Assembly (NCBI RefSeq): GCF_028453695.1
Contig: NC_135775.1
Coordinates: forward strand, 6,712,046 to 6,776,045
DNA: 64,000 nt
Source: Augochlora pura
Taxonomy: Eukaryota > Arthropoda > Insecta > Hymenoptera > Halictidae
Direction: 5' to 3'
In this document: positions 1 through 12,941 of the stretch, in pieces
How the letters are laid out: every line of letters begins with the position of its first letter
Numbering within the stretch: the stretch's first letter is position 1
Notes under the pieces: generated by a model
The model's input: the letters and a program-made list of their open reading frames with translations, nothing else
The model's database searches: none
Told to the model about the DNA's origin: nothing
Position numbers and translations under genes: made by a program

Positions 1-222
1 AACGATGCGGTGCCTAACTGCTTAAATATTTACTGAAGGCAAATACCAAATCCCGAAGTCGATGAAAAGACGTCGCACAACTCCGAGCCGCTATGCAGTT
101 GCAGCTGCAGCGGCCAGAAATTAACAGACGTACACCGTGGGCTTCGATCGCATCGAATATTCGACTGCCTCCTGCCCCTTTTCGGTTGGCCGAAAATCAA
201 TCGAAGTACAAATTCCCCTTAC

Positions 223-3200
223 GTCCTAGCAGTAGATACGGCATGGGGTTCTTGGGATCCGCGCTGACCGCGGCGCACAGATAAATAGCAGCTGAAGCTG
301 GCTGTCCAGTGGTCAGCAATACCATGCCGAGATTATAGGCAGGCATGAAGGCCATCGGGCTCAGATAGTGGGCCCTCTTCAAGCATGTAATTGCCTGTAA
401 GTAAATTAGAGCGTTAAACCGATTTTATTTGAAATTAATGATCCTCGCATGGATCGCGTGGGACAGTCGTCGGGCACGTAAATGCACGCAATTGTCTGAT
501 CCCCTCTGTGAATAAATCAGGATTTGCGAGCCGTTTTGATTATGCAACATGGGGCGATTCGATTATTATCACACGACCGCGGGTCGGATGATAAAAACGG
601 AGCTGTCAAAGGGACCGAACGGGACGCGTGACCTGGCAACCCTAGTTTTTCTTATCCTCGTGTCCCCAACAACGTCCGTGAGTTCTTCTTATCGGCGACA
701 AGGTAGCTAAAGCCGAGCTTCAAGCTTAATCCACTTAACTTCGGAACCTTAGCTCACTAACGCGTAACCACGTTCCGTGGAATGACAACGGACTGGATTA
801 AGGAACTTCAGGCTCGCACCCTTGCATTCTCAAAGCAGATCCACTGTTTGCAAACGGTCCCTCTAACGTTCATGGTAGCCCAAAAATTCGGCAAAGTTGG
901 CACAGTCGTTTTCTTCGTCAGATAAAACAATTATGCGGATCGTTTTGAACTGTTAGATGAATGTTTCGTTATTGAACGAAATTTTTTATATAACCTTAAT
1001 TATCACGCTGTTTTTACCGTGTGCCTATGACATTTTTAGTACATTTCAAAATAGAACTTTCGTATTTTGCTATTCACGGTAAAATATTTCAGAAGCATCG
1101 TGCAAAAAGAATTTTCGCCTCAGACTGCACGTGCTAGGATAATAAATGGTGAATCTTTTATCAACATTTTCAGATTTCCGATTCGCTGAGAAACTTTATT
1201 ACGGTGACGGAAATATTTAATCACGCTTTGCGATTTAATTCTACTTATCGTGTCGCTCCGACTCGATCAATCGGATGTTTTTCTCTGTAATTGACGCAAG
1301 GAGGACCACTTTGTCGGAGACGCTGCTTCGACTCTTTGAGATAGTTGGAAAGAAGCAATCAGTTCGATGCAAATGTCTCGATCGGCCTTCAGGCGACCAC
1401 AGATGCTTGTCAATCATGTTGATTAATCTGTGATTATATGTTATCCACGCGATCGAGAAACACTGAACAGTGCCCGAAGCTTCGCTATGGATTCATTTCT
1501 CTCTGTCTCAGTCATAGCAGCTTACATAACATCGGCGCATGCAGTGACTCGCGACTAATAATAAATCGGTTATTACTGTAACTACTTTTTCATGCGATTC
1601 ATAAACCGCGGTCCTTGGAATTAATCAGCTTATTGTAGTAAGACAATTTTAAAAAATCTAAACAATTTAAACAATTTGAATAATCTTCTTGTTGTAGAAT
1701 CACTTCTGATTCCTTGGTTCCTTGATTCGATGGCATTCTTACTCGAAGACACTATGTTTTCTTCAATATTTCCACTTGATTATTCGTTCTACGTATTTAC
1801 AACTAATTCTATTATTTACGAACCCAATGAACTCTTTCAAAAGTGCTTCCTTTAATCGAAAGGATGTTGCAACGAGCACTTAAAACAAATTTCGATAGAA
1901 TCGATGCTGTTTAGCACAGTGGTATCGTTTTGTTCGGGTAAACTACAGTTCCAATTAGAGGAACCTCTCTGGCAAGTAATTTACATCACCGATTTTCTCT
2001 TAGTTCGGCAGCATATTGCAGTCGATGCAGTAACTGCATGCCTCTATCTTGTCGCCTAATTGAGTTCCTTCAGGACACAAGTGTGTCCCGCCCGTCATTC
2101 TGAGACCGAGCCGCGCGTGCACCGCCCTCTTTAATGGACTTTAAATTAATTATCGTCGTTAAATCCAAAGCAGTGTCTTCTTGTCATGGATAAAGAACAA
2201 GCTTATTGGATCACTTCCAACAATTAGTTTCCCTTTTGTGGTAGTGCGCATTTTACTCATTTCTTATACAGATTACTTTAATAGAATTTTTCTTGCAAGT
2301 GATCAAACGCTTTACATGCACCACATAACTGTTTTATTTTTCCAATGTAAAAAGGAAACTCTGCTGTAGCTCCCTCTAATGGTTTCTGTGCAAAAAATGT
2401 CTGCTCTCAATCTACCTTGAAAATGCCCGAAAAGCTAGTGCGTAAAAATTACTTCTCTCGTTTCAGACGTATTGAACGCGCCCACTTAAATAATTGCAAC
2501 GATATATAAACATTATTATCTATAGAATCGGTCTCTGTACGAAATATTAGCTTAACCTTAACAATTAATGCTCCAAGAATTGTTACAATTAAAGTTTATA
2601 GAAATCCATCTGACAAAGAAGAACAGGTTCCCGAATCTTGGAGACTACAAAAAGAGTTGCAGCTGGAATATTGTCAATTGGAACGTAAAGCATAAAACTC
2701 GCTATATAATTTTGCAGCACGTGACAAAAAGATTATGAGGAATCGAAATGACGACTTGCATCCACCTTAGTTTCTCTATACCTAGAGATATAGCCAACAC
2801 AATGTTAAAATAGGAAAAGAAGGTGTGCCCAACAACTGTGTTGTCAATCACGTCCATTACGGGATACTAACGGCAACAAACTTCTGTTTTCCATAGAAGC
2901 ACATTCCTACGTTGTTCCACAGGGCGTGCGATTCTGGAATCGATTGTGCCGCCAGTTTGTACTTAGAAAGCGCCACGTCGTACTCCTGGTGATTCTAAAA
3001 AACAGAATGAATGTTTTAGCAACATTTCACGAACCGAATTCGGTAAAACTAATTAAATTTTTAATAAATATTACAGAAATGCCCAATATATTTTGTAATA
3101 ACTTGCAGCGTTCAAAACGTGCCTATTACCAAAAAAGAAAATTTAGTTTGTAATAGCACGAGCAACAAATATTCAATGTGCTGCTTTCGAAATTGATTTT

Positions 3201-6200
3201 GCGTTGAAAGGCTTCAATCGCAACAGTTACCTTTAATATTGTTCTATTGACCAGCCTCTTACACGCTGAAAATTAATAGGAGAAATGATATTTGACACAA
3301 TAGTTTGACGTATCTCATGTTCCTTGTGTTGTTTATATAACAAAAAAAAAATGGTTTCAAGTTTGTAAATTCTGTGACTATTAAAGCGTTTTGATGGAGA
3401 TAGTGAACAACGATTGCACCGCAGCACATCGAACAATCCATTAAGCCCATTAGACAACAACCGCACAACCAATTTTCGGGTGGGAAACTATCGATAACAT
3501 CAAATTTAGCTAATGCACTATTTCAATACACTTTGCGGAATGTTGTTACGCGTGGCATCGGTGTATGCTTGCTACGTGCACACCGTTTCATCGCTAAAAT
3601 CAATTTTAAAACAGAATTTCTGCTGTTATTTTAAGACCTATGTAACAATATTACTTTTTAATCAAGGGAACGGTCTGCATCGCTGAACAAGCTATTGCAT
3701 CAAATCAATTAAATAGGACCATAACAGAATCAAATCTTATAATTAGACTGTGTAGTTATGGCATGTACAGATTTTTAACATGCAAAGAAACACATCAATT
3801 AGCCAGGACCAATAGTACTTCATATTTTATTTTTATAATAAGGAACGTTTTTTTTTAGTTAAAAATGAGATTTCTCCTTAAACTCTAAGTATTATAAAAT
3901 AACGTATGGAATCTGCATGAAAATACACATTCTACACGTAACAATAATTGAAACTTAAAGAAATCTACAGGTAAATACACAAATAAGGTATGGCTTGCGA
4001 TTTCGGTATGCGTCTTCAACCGGTAGTATATGTATGTATTGTATCATATCGTTCGAAGTTGAGGGCGGGGTGAGCGAATGATCGTGTTACACGCGGAAAC
4101 AATTTCTCTTCCCTTTGGAAATGTTTCGTGCTCGGCATACCGTACAGATCCGCACGCTCACCTGGATTACGTAGGCGATCGGCAGGATCGCTTTGGTGCA
4201 ATTCGGAAAATGAGCAAGCGCGGTCCCGAATTGTTGAAACGCCCGTTGAACGTCTCCGGTTTTAAGATAGAGCAGACCCAATTCGCTCGCGGCTTCGATA
4301 CACTCAGGATTCCCGCTGAAACCTCAGGAAAATCGGTCGGGAAAATTAAGACACGCGATGCGCGAATAACTCTCAGTCCCCCCCCCTCCCCGATTCAATT
4401 ATCGGTGTCAACCGAATCAAATTTTTCGCAGTTTTCATACCACTGACAAATTCTGAGCAATCACTGATTTTCCCTACTGCTAAAATGATAAAATTTTAAT
4501 TTTTTTAATGCGTTAATGTGAATATTTGTCGATTTATCTGGTTGACTTAACTTTACCTTTCACGAAAGCTAAACTAACTTTGTGAACGAAAAGTTCACAA
4601 AATTTCCTTAAAAGTATTCTATCAGAACGGACAAATGTGTCTGCCTCTCGTCGTCTTCTCTGAAGGAGAACTAGAATTTATAATTGTCAGAAGGTAGTCA
4701 AGCACAGATAACATTTGAATTTCCATTCGTTGGCATCTACGGTTATGAAAGGAGCTGGGAAACAACAATGGTAATCACCGCTGGGACAAATTATCTGCTG
4801 AACATCGTTTCTTTTTGCTCAACAAGTTCTTTTAACCCGTGATTCGACGACGAGAGATGAGAAGCAGAAACATAATACGGTGGAGCTTGGGTCGTAATGT
4901 CGTAAACAAGATCATTTGAGCCGACGCGATGGCTGCAGGAAATTAAATCCGCGCGTGCGAGATCCCCGCGAGGTCAAGCGCGCGTTAGTCGCGGGATGCA
5001 TTAAAACGAACTACAATCTCTCGTCTCTCCTTCTGATCAGCCCCTACCTAAGAGCCGCAGAGTAAGCGTTCCGGGCCTCGGTAATATGATCCTCCAGAAG
5101 GTAGACCCGGGCTAAAGCAATATACGGTGACTCGTCCTTAGTTAGCTCCATCGATTTCTTCAAATGCCTTTTTGCTTCGTTCAAATCATTCAGCTTGGCA
5201 TAACACTCCCCTGTAGAAAAGAGAATCGAATAAAAGCGGCTGTACGTTGTCGAGTGCGCTTCGATGATCTACGATTCACAGAATGGTCCATCGATGATGC
5301 CACCGTCGGTAATGCCTTCCCGTTGCTAAACGAATACTATATTCATAGTGCTTTTCTAATTGAATTCTCCAAAGCTACGAGAACAATCTGAAGACTATTG
5401 ATTTTAGTCCATGATGAATTCTTAAAATTTTCATCGCGTAGCATTTTTGTTACCAGCAGCAAATCAATAGAATTTTCAGCAACTGTATTATTTTTTCAAT
5501 AGATGATCCCGTATTTATTTTCAACAAATTTTCAAAGACTATTCAATAAATGTAAGTAAGCAATTATAAACTAAAAAAGCTTAAATATTTTCATCTTCCA
5601 ATTAATGTCCTGCATTTTTCCATGAGTTTCTGTATCACTTTTAAGTGTCCCAAATTATTGTACAGAGAATTAATTATAAATACACGGTCAGAATGATGGT
5701 AATATTGATTAATTCATGCAGAACCTAATTGTAGATGGATGAAATTTCATGCTGCGAGCGATATAAGTATGTACTATACATTGCGAACTGTTCTCATTTA
5801 TGTGATGTGCGTATACAATAATTTCATATCAATATGCATAGTTTAATTTCGCGCGTGAAAATATGTGCATCTTGATGAACCATCCCGTACGTTTTATCCT
5901 GGTTAACAGCCTTGCCTAGATTCAGATAAATTTCCCAGTCCGGTATATTGGATATCCTCTCAGCTTCCAGATACGCGTCGATTGCTCGTTTATGGCTGCC
6001 CATTATCAAACTGTAGATAACACAGTATTATTAGAAGTATGTCACATCAAAGAGATTAATGCTAGTAGAGAACATTATTTTTTAACTGTACAATAGTCAT
6101 TTTAAATTTAAAAATGATTATATTTATATATGTTGTATAATTCCATTTTTAAACATACTAATGATGGTGAAATCTCGTAATAAAAAACCTTGAAAAATTC

Positions 6201-7249
6201 TACCCGCCATTGCATTCTATCCGCCTCTTGAAACAGTATAACTTCGTACTCAAAACTTGGCTTCAGTTTTCCCTTTGACCCACGCAAACATTTATACAAA
6301 TATGTGTTTTAATTTTTTACTTGGATATAAATTGAAATATAACTCGACGAGTAAGGGTGATAAGTAACAATCCAATAAGATCGAGTACCGCTCGGCAATG
6401 TCCGAATCCAATTTAATCTGCATCACGTTGCTGAAATGTCATTCTCTTTACTTACAGTGACTTAGCTATCTGTTTGATGGTATTAACGTTAGTTGAATTG
6501 ACGGTGTACGCCGCCTGAAAACAGTTCAACGAGTCCTGAACTTTTCCTTCCCTCCTAAGTATCAACCCCTATACGAAAGCAAAAAAAGAACACGTAGCTT
6601 GAATACTTCAGATTATGATCTAGCGTGAACATTTTTCATACTTTCAAATAATTCGCATATTCATTGTGTCCGTTTGAATTTAGCAGCTCCTGGTCGATTA
6701 AGCTCTTGCAGGTTTTATACTCGTGCCGCGTATAATGGCGATGCAGCAACCAATTGTTGCACTCTATGGCTGGTACTTCCGGTGCTGACCCAACAATCAG
6801 AATAATTATTATTTACCTATGTTGTGGTTAATCAATTATTAACTTGTCTGGTATCTTTGTATTTATAAAATTTAATAATATAATAATTATGGATTTTGAC
6901 GTAATTTACTACGTTTCACGGTTTTTATTTCGAAGCCGGTAGCGGTAGAGTTAGCAATTGTCAATCAAATGTTTCGATACGATATCAACGAGTACTATAC
7001 GAATTCCCAAAAATGATTTCGTCATCGTCTCATAAGTAAATTCTTATCTTTTATCAGCCTTGAATTTAATTCCACTTTTAATCCAGCCTTGTCAATCAAA
7101 CTTTTAACATACATATGTACGCGCGATCGTTTCACGTATTACGCGAAAACAAAAAGAGAAACACCTTTCTTCCCTTTGTCGTTCCTGAGCCGTTGCGGAG
7201 CTGTCATTTGTTGTTGAATCCGACCATTACTAAGGATATTGTTTGCCAT
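223..7249 (-). CDS. BBS4: Bardet-Biedl syndrome 4 protein (TPR protein of the BBSome), 3' end beyond window
   Basis: BBS4 is a TPR subunit of the BBSome, the coat complex that moves membrane proteins in and out of cilia. In insects this mainly concerns ciliated sensory neurons. Eight coding exons read on the minus strand: 7249-7165, 6784-6642, 6568-6456, 6010-5916, 5210-5048, 4315-4162, 2994-2872 and 394-223. All join in phase and give about 349 residues. The family signature NNWLLHRHYTRHEYKTCK sits near residue 38, followed by tandem TPR repeats such as SELGLLYLKTGDVQRAF and CLKRAHYLSPMAFMPAYN. The start chosen is MANNILSNG at 7249; an in-frame upstream ATG is possible. The donor after 5916 is GC, not GT. 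The last visible exon ends in phase 1 with GTAAGG, and no convincing next exon lies in 1-222, so the C-terminal TPRs are outside. Family assignment is strong by recalled alignment. Confidence 0.93.
395..2871 (-). other. Large BBS4 intron without recognised content
   Basis: This 2.5 kb intron separates the last two visible BBS4 exons. I read both strands and saw only short open frames, AT-rich stretches and no tRNA, transposon ends or conserved protein. The flanking junctions are GTTAGT at the donor and TTACAG at the acceptor. Confidence 0.6.
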
Positions 7250-8834
7250 TGTTAGAACACTGAAATAACGTCGCACAATATACCTTCTCGATCTGTGCAC
7301 CGTGTAGTAGCATGACATTAGTGGGTATGTGTTGCTATTCTTTGCCATGACAACCATTGCATTAAGCCCCTTTCACAATCCGACTACCTAATTAATTACC
7401 TCGATTCAAAATTATAATGAGACAAATTTTTAGATGCCTAATACGATACTTATCTGGCTTAACACGAACAGTGTTTACATTAACTTAAAGTATAACTTTT
7501 TACATATCTTTTGGTTTCCACTTACTTTCCTAATCTAATTAATTAAATCCCTAAATATTTGTTAAATCATTTGTGGAGACATTAATAAATAAATGGAGTA
7601 ATTTTGTGTCTAAAAATAAACAGCAGAGCCTAATATACCTACTAGTGCTTTGTCAAAGGAAAACCATACAATAACCTGGAATGTCATCATAATAATAATT
7701 CTGACATGTCTGAATAAAAAGTGTATCGCGTAAGAGCTACGCTCTACAGACGCCAATCTTGTTAAAAAAAACTACTTATGTGACGATTAAGAGGAAAATG
7801 ATTTATTACAAAAACCTGGTTGCATACTCGATTTAAAAGTCGGCTACACAAAAAGATGCACCGTGCGAGACTCGTAGCGCCATCGGGGTGATAACAAAAA
7901 CTACGAAGCGTCTACAGCGCATCAACTTGGTTATTGGTGTAGTTTCGCCGACACGATAACGAGGGAAACATTAAAGAATTGCGACATTTCGATTGCAGGA
8001 GGGATTTTATCGTGAAAACTAAATTCAATCATTTCGGGGGTGTTGAAACTGTATCTCGTCGAGTGCACAGTGCCGATTGAACAGTTGATCGATGGGCATA
8101 CAATGCTCGTGGTCCCGTGATAGCAAGATGTAGGCGAACTGCATAGATTAGTTGCCAGTGCTACTATTGTGAGTCGATTCTCTGTTGAACTTTCGTAGAA
8201 CGTCACGTCCTGATATCATTGTTCACCCCCGTTACAATTTTTATAGGTTATCTTTACGATCCCACATATGCCGCTTATCCACCTGTTATCAATCACGAAA
8301 CCAACAAACGCTTTTTTACAGATGCATATGTCCTCATAATTTCGATGTCACGTTATATCGAAACACCGTTGGACAGAAACTTGTAGCTGAAAAGAGAACA
8401 TTAAAGTAGTGGAAACCTTGAACATTGTTTTTTTGCTCCCTGTTTTTAATCCATTGCTTCCTGTCTCCATGCTTTCTGTTGCCTTCCCCCAACATACACT
8501 CACATGATTTATGTGACAACGTTTTGTTCTTTTTCTATTGTGAGTTCTCGTTGTTCAATCATTATTATAAAAATTGATTCAATGTATTTAAATCATTTTT
8601 TCATTAATGTAGATAGTTTATGTTTTCTACTTTCTATTGCCACGCTTGACAAACAAGTCTGAACAGAAATTTGATTTGTTTTACGTTTTTAATGTTATTG
8701 TAAATTTAGGGTTTAAATCTCATAAATGTATACACTCAGTAAGTATGCTATATAACTTAACAAATCCTGTTAACATTTCAGCAATCAATTTTATTACAAT
8801 GTCATAATCAAAGAAGAAGGGTTCTGGATACATC
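7250..8834. promoter_or_regulatory. Divergent intergenic region between BBS4 and SLC35F5
   Basis: The region lies between two genes transcribed away from each other, so it should hold both promoters and the SLC35F5 5' leader. An ATTTCAG acceptor at 8774-8780, some 54 bases before the SLC35F5 start, suggests that this gene has an upstream non-coding exon here. I could not fix that exon. Open frames in the stretch (for example 7931-8206 and 8185-8409) look non-coding. Confidence 0.45.
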
Positions 8835-10782
8835 ATGAGCTGCTCCGTAGAACTACGACAGCGAAGACAGCAGGGGATGGTGGAGGATCCTCATAAACTA
8901 GCAGCAATGATGAATAAATCTCAAAGACTTGTACTGGGACTTTTAGTTTTACTTCTGGTAGATATAATTTGGGTCTCCAGTTCTGAATTAACTAAAGTAA
9001 GCACTAACTTCAACATTACTATGATACATTATGAATTATACCTAATAATATATGGTTTACATTTCAGTACATTTATAGAGAGGCTGCATTTGAAAAGCCA
9101 TTTTTTAGTACCTATGTAAAAACATCTATGTTTACACTTTATTTGCTGGGTTTATGTTTTTGGCCACCATGGCGGGATCAATGTAACAAACCTGCCACAT
9201 ATATGGTAAACTCACATAAAAATAAGCCTCTTAGAAAATTATATTTACGTTTGCTTTCTTATTTTCTTTTTTAGTTTATAGATCCTAATGTTGAGGATGA
9301 TAACTTTTATTCAGAAGCCAATACAAGTCTGGTAAGCATTCTTTTGTTCACTATTGTATTATTAGTATTAATAGAAGCTTATAACATTCCAGAGTGATCC
9401 AACATTTGTTCCAATAAAAACACCAGATCATTGTGATCGTTCTTCAGGCACAGAAAGTGATGATTCATCAATACGTTCTGTCCGATTTAGTAAGTTAGCA
9501 GAAGTCAGGCATATGTCAGAAACTGACGCCACGGAAGCATTATTGGCGAGACTTAGTTACCAAGCTAGCTTAAGAGCTGGGGAGCATGTGAGGCGACAAG
9601 CCAATAAATTTTCTGTGCAAAAAGTTGCTAAGATTGCACTTATGTTTTGTTTACTTGTATGTAGCAATTTAGCAACTTACAGCAATTGTATAAGTATTGA
9701 GCTAACACTTGTCCATTATATTGCAGTGGTTTATGGCGAATTATACTTATCAGATCTCATTAGCAAAAACCGAAGCAGGAGTTGTAACAGTATTGTCATC
9801 GACTTCTAGCTTATTCACATTATTTCTTGCTGCTTTTTTCCCGAGCAACGGAGGAGATAAATTTACACTGTCTAAGCTAGTTGCTGTAACCATCAGCATT
9901 TTTGGACTAGTATGTATATTCTCATGTTTCGCTTAATCTTCATGACTGAGATAGTACGAATAATTTATTTTTGTTTTTCAATGTTTAAGGTATTAGTTGG
10001 TCTTTCAGATTTAACTATAGAAACAAATAGGATACCTACTGGTATAATATTAGCGCTAGTCAGTGCATTTTTCTATGCTGCTTACATTGTATTTTTAAAG
10101 AGAAAAGTAGATCACGAGGATAAGATGGATATACCAATGTTTTTCGGTTTTGTTGGTCTTTTTAACTTGACACTTCTATGGCCTTTATTCTTTATTCTTC
10201 ATTATGGTCATTGGGAGGCATTTGAATGGCCAGATACCCATCAGTGGACATTTTTAATTATCAATGGTCTTATTGGTACTGTTTTAAGTGAAGTACTTTG
10301 GCTATGGTGAGTTCATGAAAGAATTTAAAACTATATATTAATACACTATTATATTGTTCTTTTATACTTTCAGGGGTTGTTTTTTAACATCGTCCCTTAT
10401 AGCAACATTGGCAGTTAGTTTAATTATGCCAATGTCAATGATAGCCGATGTACTATTAAAGAAAGTCGAATATCCTTACATTTTCTACTTAGGAACAGTT
10501 CCGATGCTTCTAGCATTTCTAACTGTGTCTCTTCTATCCTATTATGATAATTGGGATCCAGTTATGGATTTAATTAAAAAAATTTACATCTGGATTTGTA
10601 GAAAAAACAGATCAACAAGGTACTGCCTATAAGAAACTCTAATTGAAGTATAATATTTACATGAATTTAAGTGTTAACATTAAATTGTTAACTTTGACAT
10701 TAAAAATTTCAGAATGCCAGATCTTGAAGCAGAACAAACCGAATCGCTAATAGGAATAAATAGCGGTGAACATGAAGCTTAA
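8835..10782 (+). CDS. SLC35F5: Solute carrier family 35 member F5-like transporter
   Basis: This is a multi-pass membrane protein of the drug/metabolite transporter superfamily. SLC35F5 is an orphan member and its substrate is not established. Eight coding exons join in phase: 8835-8996, 9068-9205, 9275-9331, 9393-9656, 9727-9909, 9990-10306, 10374-10619 and 10713-10782, giving 478 residues. Clear family blocks are LLLVDIIWVSSSELT near residue 40, LSSTSSLFTLFLAAFFPS, DHEDKMDIPMFFGFVGLFNL, NGLIGTVLSEVLWLWGCF and YYDNWDPVMDLI near the end. About ten hydrophobic segments can be read. The variable loop carries an acidic and serine-rich stretch encoded by exon 4. The start ATG follows an acceptor-like ATTTCAG, so the leader is probably spliced. 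Length agrees with the vertebrate protein. Confidence 0.95.
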
Positions 10783-12941
10783 CTCGACAATAACTATGAG
10801 GAAACTGTGTAATAAATGTCCTTTATGTATGTATATTTCTACACCTAACTACAAATGCTTCATCGACGAGCATAATCTTCATTAATGTACTGTGTATACA
10901 TCTTCTTGATATGAATATCTGTTTTGATGAAAGGATTCTGCATATTTTTTAAGTTAAATATTCTATGTATATTTAATTATGAAGCATTATCTAAAAGATA
11001 ATGCCAAACAATGTCGTTACATAGTCATAATCTTTTGTAATGCATATGTTATTCTATTGATTTGCCATAAAAGAAAATTTAAATTTCGTTTGTATGCAGA
11101 ATGCTACAAAACTGCCAGACAATAATTGCGCTTACTCGATATACACATTATTAGAGACAACAAAAATTAATCATTAAGCTTTTTTTCGTGTATATCGAAT
11201 TAACATCATCAGCACGTTACTTTTTGAAAAAAAAATAGTAAATTGAGTTTGAATGCTTCTTTCTGCAACACAGAATTTTAGCTATTATGAGTTATAGTTA
11301 GCTTTCGTATTCATTGTATATTTTTCGATAGCATATTAAGCAAATAATATTAATTGTGATGTTTCAACTAACATGATGTACACATTGGTTGAAGGTATTA
11401 AGTTTCTCTGAGTAACATTATACGCTCCTCAAGTCACCATGCATTGCAGAACAGTTACATTCTATATGCTAAACTGTATCGTATTTACAGAAGCTTATAG
11501 AAATACCAGTGCTATATACACTATTTGTTTTTCCAATGTCCTTAGACAAATTACTTAATATATTCGTAATCGGAGTAAAGTCTGAGAAACAAAAAAATAC
11601 TTATTTTATATCTTGTAATTACGTTAGAATTGTTATCATTATCATTTAAGTATTGTTTTGATAAAGTATTAGTTTATAAAGATCCCTCAGAAAAACTGTA
11701 AGCATCATAATAGAGCTTAACTTATATTTTTTGTTATATAATTTCGAGAAGGATATCCTAATCATTATTGTTATTTAAAAGTAGCTGTTAATTGTTACGT
11801 ACTTATTTTTGGTACACAATGTACGAAGTATGCCCTCAATTCTAGGACAATGTCTGAGATATTTGTGCAATTTTTAATGATATAAGACAGAAATAATAAA
11901 GAATATATTTAGATTTTGGACCAATTTAAAATTCAATAATACTGTCGAACATACTGGCAAAAGAAAAAAAAATTTGAACAGTAATTGATAAATTTTATGG
12001 CATACAATTTTTGTATGAGTGATAACTATATCATCTTTCTCAAGTCTAGTCAAAGTAATTATACTGAAACATTCCTTTGTTAAAGTAGATTTTACATACA
12101 TTACGATATCTGTAATTAATATATTTATTCACGGAGATACACTGTGCAAGTCATATACTGAATGAATGTGTGTACTTTATTATATTGAGTATATGATTTC
12201 TTCATGAAATACTAACTAGTATATTTTAACTAACAACGCGCACAATTTTTTTATTAAATGAACAGTCAAAAACGATTCTCAGATACAAGTGTTAATAAGT
12301 TCATGATTTTTAGGCAAACCTAAACATTGCACATATACTACTTACAAACACATACAGAAAGAAAAATTACATTTCTTAATTAAGAAAATTTATATAATAT
12401 TTTGCAAATGAAAGATTAAAAAAAGCCACAACATAAATATAACAATATTAGCTTTATATTGTGATATAAACATTATGGTGCGCAAATATAATTCAATTTA
12501 GTGTATCATAAATCAAACTATAAATACTGATGTAGATCATAGTTTACTGTTCCTGCATCTACTACAGTTGTATATTTATTGTACATACAATATTTTAAAA
12601 TTAAGATTATAATTATATACATATTATATAAATATATATGTCATTAATAAAAATGACTGATCACAATAACACATTAGCTCCTTTTGTACAGAGAACTCTT
12701 ATTGCAAATAAAAAGAAATTTGTTTCAATACCAAGTATTTTTCATTGTATGTACTCAGAACATTTGACTCCAGGAAAACAAGTGTGATTCAACTTGAAGT
12801 ACAATCCAAGTATTTTATATAACATGAAATTAACGTCAAGCCTGTACAATTTTTGCTTTTTTTATACTATTAATCATTTAAATAGTTAGTTTGTAAAGTA
12901 TTTGGACAAATGTATTGAACAAAATATCAGAATGATTTGAA
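10783..12941 (+). other. SLC35F5 3' flank and spacer
   Basis: About 2.2 kb of AT-rich DNA follows the SLC35F5 stop. It probably contains a long 3' UTR for that gene and the promoter of the next one. Several open frames under 80 codons occur on both strands, but none has splice context or recognisable protein. Confidence 0.5.

Noticed and set aside
1..222. Search for the next BBS4 exon at the window edge
   Set aside because: The only frame joining in phase gives a peptide unlike the expected TPR sequence, so the next exon is probably outside the window.
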